This document shows positions 1-11,941 of a stretch of 64,000 nucleotides of DNA, one piece after another. The DNA is from Apostichopus japonicus (lineage: Eukaryota > Echinodermata > Holothuroidea > Aspidochirotida > Stichopodidae). The DNA is taken from positions 37,720,501 to 37,784,500 of the forward strand of contig NC_092568.1 in NCBI RefSeq assembly GCF_037975245.1, given 5' to 3'. The translations under genes were made by a program, and so were the position numbers. A model generated the notes under the pieces. It was not told the DNA's origin. It did not search any database and was given only the letters and a program-made list of their open reading frames with translations. Numbering within the stretch: position 1 is the stretch's first letter; the number at the start of each line of letters is the position of its first letter.

Positions 1-1003
1 TACTTTGCAGAGAAGGGGGTATGTTTGAAAGGTTACACCCTAAACACCAAGGGTAGCAGTGACCTTTGCTCGACCTCGACCCAATGGAAATTTCCCTTGC
101 AACCAAGCTTACAAGGTACAAAAATACATCAGCAACGATGAAACTGTATTTAATTATACACAGTTTATACACAGTATACATGTGAAGTAAACAAGCAATA
201 TCTGAATTTTGAGTTTACTTTTTAAAAATGGGTGAATTTTAGCAAGGGGAGGAGACAGGGGGGGGGTTGGATCACTGGTGATCACTGGTTTCTTCCAAAG
301 AAAACTCTGAAAAAGGTTGAAACTGATAGTCTCTAATAATTGATTTTACTAGTATAGTGTGTGTAACATGGATTATCTATTGTGACAGGACCCTGCCTAT
401 ACTTATTGCCAAGCCCTTCCATGCTTCTCATTGGGTTAAAATTGACAGACTCTCAATATCATTAAAGTCCTGACTCCTTGAAGATGACACAGTATAAAAA
501 GAATAGGGGAAGACGTATTGGCTGCAGCTTTCACTGAATTATACACTGTGAAAAATAACAATGTATAATATCATGTCTTTGAGCCAATCAGATAAAGAGA
601 GGTAAAACCTTGGCTACCACAGCCTCTGTAACTACTTCATTGCTACCTTGCACAATAAGCTGTTACATATTGCAGAAATGACCCTTCTGGCCTTCCATAC
701 ATTGAAGTTATTTCAAAGTGATTGCCTATGTCATGCTATATCCCCACCCCCCCCCTCCCCTCCATCTTCTTCATATGCACACATTTTATTATATAAGCAT
801 TATATAAGCATTAATCTTTAGTTAATAGCTTACCTTACCAATCCTGCCTCCAAAAGAATCAAAATGAGGCTGCATAGTACTGTAGGTTGCATTCACAGTC
901 GAAAAATAAAGTGTTCAATAGTAATGTCTGATTTGTATACCTGCAGTATTTATAATATCGTTTCTTCTTCCTGCCTAGTTTGGTCCCGTTCTTTTGCCCT
1001 TAC
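1..1003. other. Non-coding, no supported gene
   Basis: AT-rich sequence with a poly-G run near 260, the duplicated word GATCACTGGT at 270-290, and a C-rich tract near 745. No convincing exon apart from the weak minus-strand candidate at 834-879. Confidence 0.5.
834..879 (-). CDS. Weak candidate internal exon of an unrecognised minus-strand gene
   Basis: Read on the minus strand, acceptor CTACAG is followed by an open 46-nt segment encoding TMQPHFDSFGGRIGK and ending AAG at donor GTAAGC (complement of 828-833). The peptide looks protein-like and both splice sites are reasonable. It is very short, a second donor (GTAAGG) lies six bases earlier, and I cannot assign a family. It could belong to the same gene as the candidate first exon near 9.79 kb; that link is conjecture. 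Confidence 0.2.
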
Positions 1004-1157
1004 TCACTTGTTCATTTGGCTGCTAGGCTTTGTTATAACTAATTGCATTCTCTGGGTATCGCCTACTCTAGTCAATAATCTCACTTGTTCATGTGGCTGC
1101 TCTGGCCTTTTGTAGTAACTAATTGCCTTCTCTTGGTATCCACTACTTTAGTCAATA
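1004..1157. repeat. 77-bp tandem duplication
   Basis: Two diverged copies, starting at 1004 and 1081 with TCACTTGTTCAT and each ending in CTAGTCAATAA or TTAGTCAATAA. Copies differ by scattered substitutions, so this is not recent. Confidence 0.8.
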
Positions 1158-2819
1158 AAAAACTATTTTAATCATTATTTTTATATATTTTTTATCACAA
1201 AGTTTGTTGTACTATAAATATTTGCAACCAGAACAGTTATTCAAGTATATCTTTGGGCATACAACCACAATATTATTTAATAATTCAATGTTGGTGCAAC
1301 TCTGAAGAACGACTCACAGCTGTGCTAATGTATGGTTAAAGGTGGTGCCACCTACTTCTTCGACGTTGAGGAAAGAGAATTGCGTAAAAAAGGTAAAAGG
1401 TAGCTGCTGTTTACAAAGTTGTCCTGTCGACAACGTTAGACTCTGACAAGTGGCAGAAATGATGGATTGTAGTTTAGTCCCAGTGGTATAAAGTGTGAAT
1501 TGTAACTCGGTTTGAAATAAAGTAAATTTGCTTCCCTAATGAGCATGCGATGGTAACATCCATGAAATCACAACTATAATCAAGTTCCAAGTTTGTAAGT
1601 TTCCACAGCTTCCAAAAAGATGTATGGAAGACATCAAAAACAAATTTCCGGTTGAAATTAAATCCTTTTCAATGATCTAGGTAAAGTGAAATTTAGCTGT
1701 CCCTTAATTTTAAGTGTAGAAGTTTACTTCTTTCTACGCTTAGAAGAACTCAAAGCATATCAAAACTATGAGGGGAGTTAAAAAAAGATGAAAAAAGAAA
1801 CTTCCCTAATCCCCAGAAGGTATGCCGAAAAAGCTCCAACTATACCACAGTGATGATGCGTCGTCATCCATAAGCTATGGCAGAAATGAATGTATGTAAA
1901 AGACTACTGGGAAGGCCTATTACCAGGACTGATGGGAGTACTGAGTGAACTAATCTGATAGCAGTACTTTGCCCCGACTTAAGTCAACTTTATGACAGAG
2001 GCTCTATTGAGAATTGCAAACAAGCCATTGTAGCTTGACAACTATAGTTGTGTTTCATGGGCGTAGGTGGTGCACAGGCTGAACTATCAAGTGTTAACAA
2101 TGCCGTGGACATAGGGAATGCTCTCCTGTATGCAAATGAAAATGTAGGTCAACAGGAGTGCCTCTCTTTGCAAATAACTGTGAACGAGAGAAAGCGTCTT
2201 TTTTTTTTTGTCTTGTTTGAAACTTTGATTTAATTAGGTCACTTCATGTAACACAATTGCAGGGCGGGTTAAAGTCTGGTAGCACGAACATACGTCATAG
2301 TTACAGGTCAGCTTGGCTAACGTTTTTAGGTGGATAAATTCTGCATGACAATTAGATGATATTTATAAGTAAATCAGTAATTTAAGTTGTTATGATATCA
2401 ATGGTTATGTAAGTGGTTAGTGAGCTACCTGACTGTTGCAAGGTCTACTTCTTAATCACCTTATGGATGGATGATAAAAATTAAACAAATCTAGATGACC
2501 TTTTGAAAAGTAAAATTTAATCCAACTGTGGCTAGTGGATAGTATCCTGGATAAGATGAAAATAATTGCTTTGGACACGGCACGCCCTACATTAATTGAA
2601 CAAAAATAGCAGAAGCAGCGATTGTATGGGAAATCAGGAAAGCCCAACGTTCCCATCCCGTATACTAGAAAATAACCACTGCGTGGGCAAGAGAATTATG
2701 GCTGACCGCCTAGAAATTATTCTTCGTTTCTTCCTTAGCAATGTCATGAATTATTCAAGCTTCACAAAAGTCTACTTAAGACCCCATCTTTTCACCTGTT
2801 CTTTTGTAAATTATATAAT
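1158..2819. other. Non-coding, no supported gene
   Basis: No conserved protein segment on either strand; open frames are short and unconvincing. T-run near 2200 and scattered A-rich stretches only. Confidence 0.5.
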
Positions 2820-2906
2820 CTGCTTTCTTTGTAAAGCGCCTTGAGCAGTGACTTTTTGTCTACTGATTTGGCGCTATATAAGTCTCATTTATTATTATTA
2901 TTATTA
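2815..2906 (+). mobile_element. SINE/LINE 3' tail ending in (ATT)n
   Basis: Contains TGTAAAGCGCCTTGAGCA, then TTTGGCGCTATATAAGTC and an (ATT)n microsatellite. This two-box GCGC tail followed by ATT repeats is a well-known 3' end of SINEs in many animals, shared with CR1-like LINE tails. The upstream body is too diverged to delimit. Confidence 0.6.
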
Positions 2907-5560
2907 ACATTTTATGAATAAAAAATCAATATTAAGAGCATATCCAAGCCATCCGTGTGTCAAACAATATACAGTAATTTCAATTTTAAATGATGAAAGA
3001 CCAGAAGTACTAAGAAGATACGAACCAGTAGGTAACTAGTAGCAAATAGCGAAGATCCAGGCATGTTGTTTCTCTGCTTTCAGCCTAACCAGAAATGTTT
3101 CAGAGTAACAGCTGACAATAATTAAATCCACTTTATCATGCAGGATCTTTTTTAAGGGCTTTGCTGTTAAACAGATCGTACCAGCAAACCATTTTGCTGT
3201 GCATCCTGTACTTAAAGCACTCAAGACCAAAAAATGCTGGCTACAAATGTCAACCATCGACCATATCAACAGGATAGAGTACAAAGCAAAGCTTTTCTTA
3301 CAGGTAAAAGAAAAACCTTTGACAATTTACTAAAAAGTGGTTGACTCTGTGTTTTAGTTAAAATAACCAAAGAGATATTAGAAACAATGACTAGAGAAAT
3401 GTACACTTTAATTTAAAAAAAAGTAAAATCTCTTTTCTGAAGTCATTGGACAGGAATATCAGAGCTGCAAATATGTGTTACAGCACTGTAGCTAGTCACT
3501 TTGTGTCATCAGGGAGTCATTTCTCTGGTATCGCATCACACAATGCAATGTAAAATGGGTAGACTGCTACATAAGTGCAAAGAGTGTGCTGTGTAGTGCT
3601 CAGTATTTGTACACAGAAACCATGTGATTTTTCTGTGACGGACGTACACATGACACACGACCTTTGTAAAAAGTTATTCTCAGAAACCGAAAATCCTTGC
3701 AACTTTATCTGTTTGTAAATTGAATCTATATATTAAATCACTTTAGCAAAACCAAGAATATTTTTTCAAATGAAGATACACAGGCAAAAATAGGCATTTT
3801 GTTTTGGGGTGATTTTTGTGTTCAAAGCAAATTTGAGATTTTTTCTGTTGACTAATACACACCTTAAATCTGCCTGAAAACAATGTGTTCTGTGAAAATT
3901 AGCTAAATATTATGAAACTCCATAGTTTTAGCTTTCATCTAATACCCTACATGTAATGATTCAACGTTTTTTAAGATTTGGTGAAAAGGTTTACTAGTTT
4001 ACGGAACTGCCCCATAGTACTTTATAAGAGACTAAATCAGAGACTTTACAAAGTCTACACAAAATCTGAAACACTAAATTATTCCTGAGTCACTCTGACT
4101 ATATGTTAATTTTACATATCGTTACATAATCCTGATATTTGCTATCTCTTCCTTTTGCCTTTACTTTCATCCTTTTCTGTTTTGTTTTTTATATTTCTTC
4201 TTCTTTTTCTTTTTGATAAACTTCATTGTAAATTAAGATATCAATTGTCAGCTGTTAATTAGGGACTGGTGAATCATTTGGTCAATGAAACAAATTTTTG
4301 CATCTCAATATTTCATGTTATACTTTATTTCTTTCTTTTGCAAACCCTTGGAGTTTTCTTAATTTTAGTTTCCTTTAGTTCATTTTGTTTTGTACCTGGT
4401 GAGAGTTTGGTGGACTAGGGATTCCATTCCTCACATTTCTAGGTCACTATCAACAGATTTTTAACGAATCCTGTTATAGCATAGAGCTAATTATAACGAA
4501 TATGTTATAAAATGCTGCTACACTGGTACATTATGCTGTAATGTCTCCGCTGCATGAAGCTTGCATGACTTGAGTGTGTGTGTGTATGTTACTGTATGTA
4601 TGTTACCTTATATGTTTACGTCGCTACAAACACATTGCAGTGCATACAATTATAATGGCACCCGATTCATATTGTATCAGGCAAAAAGATTGCGCCCTAA
4701 TGAATGATAACCAAAAATTGACCATAATCATAATTTGAACATTTATTTTAACACATCAGAAGACTAATGGGTTTATGGCATGCTGACTGTTATTTTATAA
4801 GCCTCACCTCCACTTTTCATGGAATTGTAAGAAATCACTAATGCAATCACTGTCAAATATGTGCCTATCTATTGATCTCAATAGTACACATGTTGAGGTA
4901 CATACTTTTTTATAACAGCATTGATGACATACAGTACAGTAGGTGATTTACATGAGTATTTTTACATGAGTATTCCTGTAAATTGTAGGGATATACAGTA
5001 TGTTTATTAGTAATCTAACTCGATTAATCACATCAATTCCTATTATGTTACAGTACTACATATCTATCCTACAGTACATGTGTAACAACATAATTGCTAT
5101 GTTCAGTCTTCTTTATTCATAACAACATTAGCAATATAGGCCAATTTATAATTATATACGTGTTTATTTCATTATATGGATCTTATATGGATGATCTTGC
5201 ATTCATGAATAATATCATCACTGTTGATTATTTAAATACTGGATATATACAATGGAAATTAGTATATGAATCAGACAGTTATGTTCCTTTAATAATAATC
5301 ATAATAATAATAACTCTTATTTTACTTGACATAAAACTACTGGGCAGATTCACCAGTCTAGGCATCTGATTGGCTACAGTTATGCAGAACCTACAGCATC
5401 CAAGGCCTATCCATACATTTTCTAACCAGCAATTATCTTCCAATATACCGGAAACACAAGACAGTATAAAAACCGTTGGACAAAATTAGAAATTACAAAA
5501 CAAGGTCAGGTAGTTAAACTACCTGCATGTGTCAAATCTGGGGAAAAAAACAGATTCTAT
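2907..5560. other. Non-coding, no supported gene
   Basis: A roughly 65-codon plus-strand open frame near 3105-3330, ending at a possible donor (ACAG|GTAAAA), has no recognisable family and is left uncalled. The rest is AT-rich with TG repeats near 4575 and an ATA/ATT run near 5290. Confidence 0.45.
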
Positions 5561-5604
5561 AAGGTAATGCATTAAATATTCATCGGAGTTTCACACACAA
5601 CATA

Positions 5605-5762
5605 GTATGTATGGGTGTATGTATGTGTGGGTTTGTGGGTGCATGCATGTATGGATACATGCATGTATGTTTGCGTGTGTGTGTGTATATAGATAGCAAG
5701 GTGGGCAGATAGGTAGGTAGGTAGACTCTGTCGGTAGGTAGGTAGGTAAGTAGGTATGTATG
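5605..5762. repeat. Microsatellite cluster (TGTA)n / (TAGG)n
   Basis: Tetranucleotide tracts: TGTATG-type units at 5605-5690, then GTAGGTAG units at 5708-5755. The open frames seen across it are simple-repeat products. Confidence 0.85.
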
Positions 5763-5799
5763 GGGGCTAATATTGAATGGCCAAAACTTACACACACTT

Positions 5800-7920
5800 A
5801 AAAGTAGTTTTTGACTGTGTTATCTTATTTGTCTGCATGATATACATACTGGAGCTGATCTTTATGTAGGCCAGTTATGTCAATCCAATATGAAATATTA
5901 AAGTAGTCAAAGCTGAACTAGCCCTGAGAGTAACTTTTGAGCTTGATCAGGTTTCTCTGTTCTGGAACAGGGACCTCAAGGGTTAGACACATGCAAACTA
6001 TAGACAAAGAACTTAACTGGAAAACTGTGAAAATTCTTGCATCTGTAGTGCTCAATGAACACGGAGTATGTTGTTTAACAACAATTACTGGAACGTTACT
6101 TTCCCCTGTGTAGAGATATTGAAGTTTGCGGTATAGGCTATCATGTGTGTGCACTCCAATATCATAACGTTAGGCCTTGTCACATCTGTACGTATACCTT
6201 TTGACAACGAAGATGCACTTGCATTGTTTCTGAGACTATCACGTAATATTTGAACATTGTTTTGATCAGAAAATGTTAATGAGTGGAGACAATCTATGAA
6301 TTTTGTGGGAAGCTAACATCTCTGATCGTGAACAGGATATTTCAGCTCACAGTATGTTTCTTCTCTCTGTATTAAATGTTGCTAATGTAAAATGTGCATT
6401 CTTAATTTCTTACCATCAGTAGTTTCAGTTGCAAACATTTTTTGCGGTCCAATTAACCACGTGCTTCAGTAAATGTTATTTTGGCGCAACATTGGTGTGT
6501 AAACTACTGTACTTTAGAACATCGAACTTATTTTTTTTAATCTACATTGCGTAAAAAGCTATTCACATAGACCTACCGTAATTTTCGTATAGATGATTGC
6601 TTGCAAAGAGCCCAGGATAAATGCTGGATCAGATTTTAAGGATTTGCGCATGTGAAGTTTCTTGTTTTTGTTTCATGCTTTCATTTTTGTACATGTTTAC
6701 GTCTTTTATGTATCACTTTTTTTTATGTGTCCTATTTATAAATGTTATCATTTATACTGGAATAAAGAAATTGAAAAAAATTGAAATTGAAGTTGAAAAT
6801 GAAGCTCGAACAGGCATGTACATGCAGTAGTACAGTGACCTGGAATTGAGCAAGAGATATGCACACTGTAGGTACTGGGATTTTTGAAGAGTTGGTTGTT
6901 GGAATCGCTGCAAAGCAAAGCACAGAGCTACTACAGAGTTGGCGAGTAGGGAAGTAGATGGGCGGATGAAGGAGGGGGGACTGGGGGTAAAAATGGGTTG
7001 AAACGGCAGGGTGGTCGAAAGAAAGGGCGGATGGATCTGGCATCGCACAGTACCGGTACGTTTAATTATTATTTGTTGGTAAAGTTATGGCTAAATTGGT
7101 GGTCCTGTTGAGATTGATCCTTTTCAGTGGCTGAGTGACTCCAGCGTTGTAGGGTGATATACAGTAAGTTGGGGGGGAGGGGGGTCAGAACTATAATAAA
7201 GGTTCCATTCAGTATCTATGTTCAGTCCGAAAATGTCTTCCTTGTTTCCAAATTCCATCTGTTCCAAAACTTTCTTCCTTATTTCCATCTGTTCAGTTCA
7301 CTAGAGAATCCTATGTCAATGTCCGGACATATCATTATGGTATTTTTTACAAATCTCCATCACCTTTTCCTAATAAATCAATACTTTCTTTTTAAACTTC
7401 CCTCTGCACTCTACTCCTACCATATATACACTGCCTTTCCTATCTGCCTTCCGGTGCGACCGTTCACCAATCTCCTTTGTCCCCATACAGGCCTCTGGCC
7501 CTACCCTCTGAGTCAGTCTTTTCTGGCTTGGACTCTGGGGTTGCTTAGTGACCCAGACAGAACATGCAGCCCAGTCAGAGTTAACCCTCCCTTTTTATGA
7601 CTCAGTGTGCACAGTGCAGTACTGTACAGTACATGTTACCATTGAAATGTAAGTGCAGCAACACAATAGAGGGCAATGTAAACCTCATGAAATGGAGATA
7701 ATACACTATGTACAAGCATACAGTTTTACATTGATTTAAGTAGTAGTTTTCTGGTGACATGTAAACTGAGCACAGTATTTTTCGCTGAAGTTTGTTGATA
7801 TCATACCATGCTTCTTTTTCTTGTTTTTACATTGAAGCATGGACATTAATGATCACATGAATATGCTTCACGTTCCACAAAAGACATGCTCTCCCCCTGT
7901 CCCCCCCTCCCTCCACCCAC
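5800..7920. other. Non-coding, no supported gene
   Basis: Short open frames on both strands, including one of 148 codons at 7154-7600, show no family motif and no supporting splice structure. A pyrimidine-rich stretch lies at 7885-7925. Confidence 0.45.
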
Positions 7921-7927
7921 CTCTGTG

Positions 7928-8160
7928 TTTGATTCCCCGGTCAGGTCATAGTATGGTGGGTTTTTCACCCAAGAGCAAAGTACGGTTTTCCCATCCGAAA
8001 TGACTTTTTAAATTGAAAAGATTCCAAATTTGAGTTAAAATGTTGAATTTGAAACCCGACATTTTAAGTTGTAATCCATATAAGCCCTTACGGGTTTCCC
8101 CCATATTTGTGGTCGCTTAAGCGTCATAAAACTAACTGCTGATTATTATTATTATTATTA
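7928..8160 (+). mobile_element. 5'-truncated tRNA-derived SINE (family A)
   Basis: Aligns in order with the 53.2-53.5 kb element on the opposite strand: B-box remnant TTGATTCCCC, TTTTCCCATCCGAAATGA, AAAAGATTCCAAATTTGAGT, AAGTTGTAATCCATA, TTTGTGGTCGCTTAAGCGTC, AACTGCTGATTATT, then (ATT)n. The A-box half of the tRNA head is missing. Confidence 0.8.
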
Positions 8161-8584
8161 AATCCACCCGATTCCACAAAAGAGCTAAAAACTGTAAATA
8201 GAATAGCCATCCAGCGTGAATTGTATAAAGTAATAAGCCATTCGGCTTCTCCCACATTAATGCAAATATTGCTGTTTAGCATAGAATATAACTGCCTTCC
8301 AGGCTGACAGTTTGGAAGCTAGTGCTTGTGTAGGGTCTCGTGTTCAGAATTAGCTTTGAGATTTAGACTTCACAGAAGATGTTGTATAAAGAAATGTTTG
8401 ATATATATACTTGCAAGTAATAAATCAATAACCAGAATGCAAAAATGCATTGTGGTTGATGTAACATGAGCAGTTTTCTTCATGAATCTGTCATAATGTA
8501 CAGTGAAGGTGTACAATATACTTGATCTTAGTTATTCAGTGAAAAGAAGTGTGATGTGACAAACAATCTGGATGTCCTGAAATT

Positions 8585-8775
8585 ACCATTGACCTCAATA
8601 ACAGGCGTCTTGTACTAAATGTGATACATCAACATACTAAATATGACATCTGTCCTTGTGTAGAATATGGTTTTCACAATTTGACCCCTGGTGAACTCAA
8701 ACGACCATTGACCTCCGCCCACAACATTTAGGCTTCTTGTACTCAATGTGGTACAAAAATAGACCAAATATATAT
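8585..8775. repeat. Diverged tandem repeat of TGACCT type (about 125-bp period)
   Basis: Two related units: TTGACCTC, then GCGTCTTGTACTAAATGTGA near 8606 and GGCTTCTTGTACTCAATGTG near 8730, each followed by a CAAATAT-like or TAAATAT-like word. Likely a relic of a dispersed repeat. Confidence 0.55.
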
Positions 8776-9780
8776 TGATACTGACAAATAGATTGATGTG
8801 CCATTGGTATTCTGACAAACATTCTTCAGTCAACCAAAATGAACAGCTACAAAAATTTCAGTAAGTTGAAAACATTTTCAATTCTCCTTTCCTTCACAGA
8901 TAGGGTACTTCTTGAGGGAATCCTATTGCTATTGGACATTCCTAACAGGAGCAATCCAGGGGCTCTAAAAGCATCACATGTTGAAAATCAGTGAAAACAG
9001 AAACTATTGTAAAAGATTAGAATACTCCATTCAGGCTAATCTGATGATGTCAGCTCCTTAGTGTCGGCCTAAATGTTGAAGATAATCCATTGTTTTTTAT
9101 TATTTCTTTTCTCTTCACAAAAAATCATCCAGAAAAAAAGCATAGATCTCTTGAAAGTATGTTTTCTGACTTAGCTAAGTGAGTCTAGGCTAGCCTAGGC
9201 CTACATGGTCTGAAAAGTCTTACAAAAGTCTTATATTCAATTACTAAAAAACAGCTTTTGCTGACAAGGTGGTAAAAAGATATGGTGGTGTACGGTAAAT
9301 TTGCGTACTACATATGTAGTCGAACTGATATCCACTAGTAATATGTAGTTGCTGGTTCCTAATTCAAATTGTTAACCCTTTTTCAGTTGCAATTTTAATC
9401 TTCAAAGCCTTAACAGAAACAGCCAAAATTGCCACAGTGAAACAAGGAACCATTAGTTTCTCATATGACATGACTTGCAACAGTACCAGTCCTAGCAGAC
9501 TGCCACTATTAGTATGACCTTTGCCAAGTTAGCACGGGCTAGACTAGGTGTACTCATTCAATAGTTGTTACAGTCAGTAAAAGCTGTAACTAGACGGTAT
9601 ACAAACTTAAGTATATGGTTGACGTAAGAAAGCGTTATCTTTGTTATCGGTCATGATAACACCGTTTACACGACGAAATAAATCTTTATGTAATCATCCC
9701 ACGATTTATAGAATACGGCATAACCTTTGCTATTGTTTACTCAAATAAGTAGGTGTAAACAGCAAATAAATTGATGTACT
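8776..9780. other. Non-coding, no supported gene
   Basis: No conserved coding segment. Contains the small palindrome ACTACATATGTAGT near 9306 and several AGGCCTA-type words. Confidence 0.45.
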
Positions 9781-9787
9781 CTACTCA

Positions 9788-9802
9788 CCTTCGTGGCTTC
9801 CA
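9788..9802 (-). CDS. Candidate first coding exon of an unrecognised minus-strand gene
   Basis: On the minus strand, ACAAGATGG (A at -3 and G at +4, a strong start context) opens ATG GAA GCC ACG AAG and runs directly into GTGAGT, a perfect donor (complement of 9782-9787). A five-codon first exon (MEATK) is plausible. Remaining exons would lie to the left and I cannot identify them confidently, apart from the weak candidate at 834-879. If real, this gene and EML diverge from a common upstream region about 6.3 kb wide. Confidence 0.3.
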
Positions 9803-9804
9803 TC

Positions 9805-10700
9805 TTGTTTTCCGACAGGGTAGTGGCGCTATAACTATTTCACGTAAGCAATTTTGTTCAGCGGCAAGCAAGCAACGAGCTGTATACCATTTCTAAATGG
9901 TAGTACAGTCATAATATAGGCCTATCATAGTTCATCTCGAGGGCAGGCGTTGATATAACAATTAACACTCAACATGTCTTAAACTTGCAACGATCTGAGT
10001 ACATTTTTATCCGAAAAATCGATTTATTCATTATCCTTTTTTAATTAAGTCGATAATAATTTTCTTATAGGGTCCTCACTGGGGAATTTTAAGTCCCTCC
10101 TGGTTCCTTTTCTTTCCAACTGAACTAAACTATGCTAATAGTAATATCGTATGTCGCCATGTCGGAAAACAAGTTCACATATGGCAGTAAAGATCTCTTT
10201 CCGTGACGCAATTACTACGGCACCAAGTTGCCAGGGAGTTGCCCGTCTCTTCCCCGTACAGTCTTCCCGATGTATACCTTTACACATATATGGTCTGTGG
10301 CGAAGGGCCAGTTTGAAGTTGTAAATTCTAAATTGGTTCACTCAAACGAATTATATGAAACAGTGGAGAGAAACTATAGCTATAAAACAACATATTAGTT
10401 ATGTACCTTATGGTGCAATTACTTAAAACTGATAAAAGTCAACATTTGTTTGAAGGTATAGCATCATGAATATTCATAGCATGACCGCGGTTGGCACCGG
10501 GTGATCCATGACATGGCGGCTCTGTGTTCCGGGCGGCCCGCCGACGATACCATACCGGACCGTTGGGCAAAGTCACTGTTGTGTACATAAAAAACTATCT
10601 AGGCCTACCGTAGTTAAGGCTTCATCATGGCATTCGATGCTCTTTTCGGGTCTCACGGTTCAGCAAACGTTCACAGATGATCTTTGTTTGTTTTGATGGA
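9805..10700. promoter_or_regulatory. Possible CpG-richer regulatory region with an inverted 14-bp repeat
   Basis: TGTCGGAAAACAAG occurs on the minus strand at about 9806-9819 and on the plus strand at about 10155-10168, next to an ATG both times. CpG is relatively frequent at 10200-10280 and 10490-10570, including an ATGGCGGC word near 10513, a YY1-like site with a start-like context that opens only a 25-codon frame. No gene is recognised. Promoter status is an inference from composition. Confidence 0.25.
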
Positions 10701-11941
10701 CGCTGCATGCCCTCAAAATGACAGCTATACTGCCTTGAAGATTTGAGTAAGCTGAACATTTGATTTTCAGTCAGTCTCGATGCAAGGGGACTGGGTTGAG
10801 AGCGGATCAGTCGTTGGGTAGTTTGGTTTTCGTGCCAGGTTCTTTCCTGGGTGACTTTTCTTTAAAAGTACATTTTCAGATTGATCATGATTTGATATCT
10901 TGTTTCCTTATTTTGATCAGGAATGTTGGAAATGCCCGTCATGCACTAAGTAACCTCTTTAGAAGGCCCTCATCGCAGTACATGATTGCATTTCACTTCA
11001 TTTCATCATTCATTTGAGATACACTTTCTCTGCATTGACTTACGACGGCAAACAACATAACTGATTTCTGAGACTTATGATAATACTTGTTTAGCTCTTT
11101 CATATTTATCGCAGCCTAATCCGAAAAATACAAAAACAATACGATCCAAATACACCCCCACCCCCCCCCCCCCTCCACTCCTCCGCCAATGGCTGCGCAA
11201 CAGCATATCCTGCAGGAGCGCACTGGGAACCAATATCCGAAACATATATCTGTTGAGATTGGTTTTCCATGATCCATAATGTGCAGTATAAAAACTCATT
11301 ACAACGTGAGTGCAGGGTAAATGGTCTGAAATGTTATTGTTATGTTTTGAACCAAATGAAGGGTTTGTTTTTCAGTGAGGCACTAAGAAAGAGACATAAG
11401 CAATGTTTGGAAACTTCGGACAAAGTGCAATTCTAACCATGTATCACTGACGCTTGTAGATCTAGTAGAAAATACTTCATATAAAGCGCCGTACGGTTTT
11501 CATAAAGAGGGCGCTTTGCGGTTTTTCTTCAACCTGCATTTTTTCAAGTCGGAGAACAAGATACTGAGATTATAACTGACATAAGTTTTTGAGAGGGCAA
11601 AGACAAACTTAACTAATGAGAACCACTGATTAAAGATATAAATGCTGCCAAATTTTCGAGAAAAAATGGGACTATCTTTGGAATCACCAGCGGATCCTTC
11701 ATTTCAACAGCTGGAGGGAAATGAGCGCAAATTGGGAATGCACGGAAAACTTGGCGTTGTGTGTCAGTTAGTTTAGTTGCGGACTTAGCTTGCAGGAATT
11801 TGTTGTTGTTGTTGTTGCGAAAAACAGGTTTTTCGCAAGAGCAGCAGGATTCGAGTCAGTTGTCTCACGATTTACAAAATCTGTGCTGTAAGCTCCACAG
11901 ACATTTGACCAGCAGATATGGTTAGGGTGGGTTGTTCAAGT
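10701..11941. other. Non-coding, no supported gene
   Basis: Poly-C tract at 11155-11173 and a (GTT)n run near 11800. No conserved coding segment seen. The last eight bases (11934-11941) are the left target duplication of the following transposon. Confidence 0.45.

Noticed and set aside
3105-3330. Plus-strand exon-like open frame ending at ACAG|GTAAAA
   Set aside because: No recognisable protein family, no start, and only a modest acceptor; about 65 open codons can arise by chance.
9041-9080. Second hammerhead-like word CTGATGATGTCAG...GGCCTAAATG
   Set aside because: The GAAA core is changed to TAAA and stems do not pair; only the CTGATGA word fits.
10513-10590. ATGGCGGCTCTGTG... as a first exon
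   Set aside because: The frame closes after 25 codons and no good donor lies before the stop. It may be a YY1-like promoter word instead.
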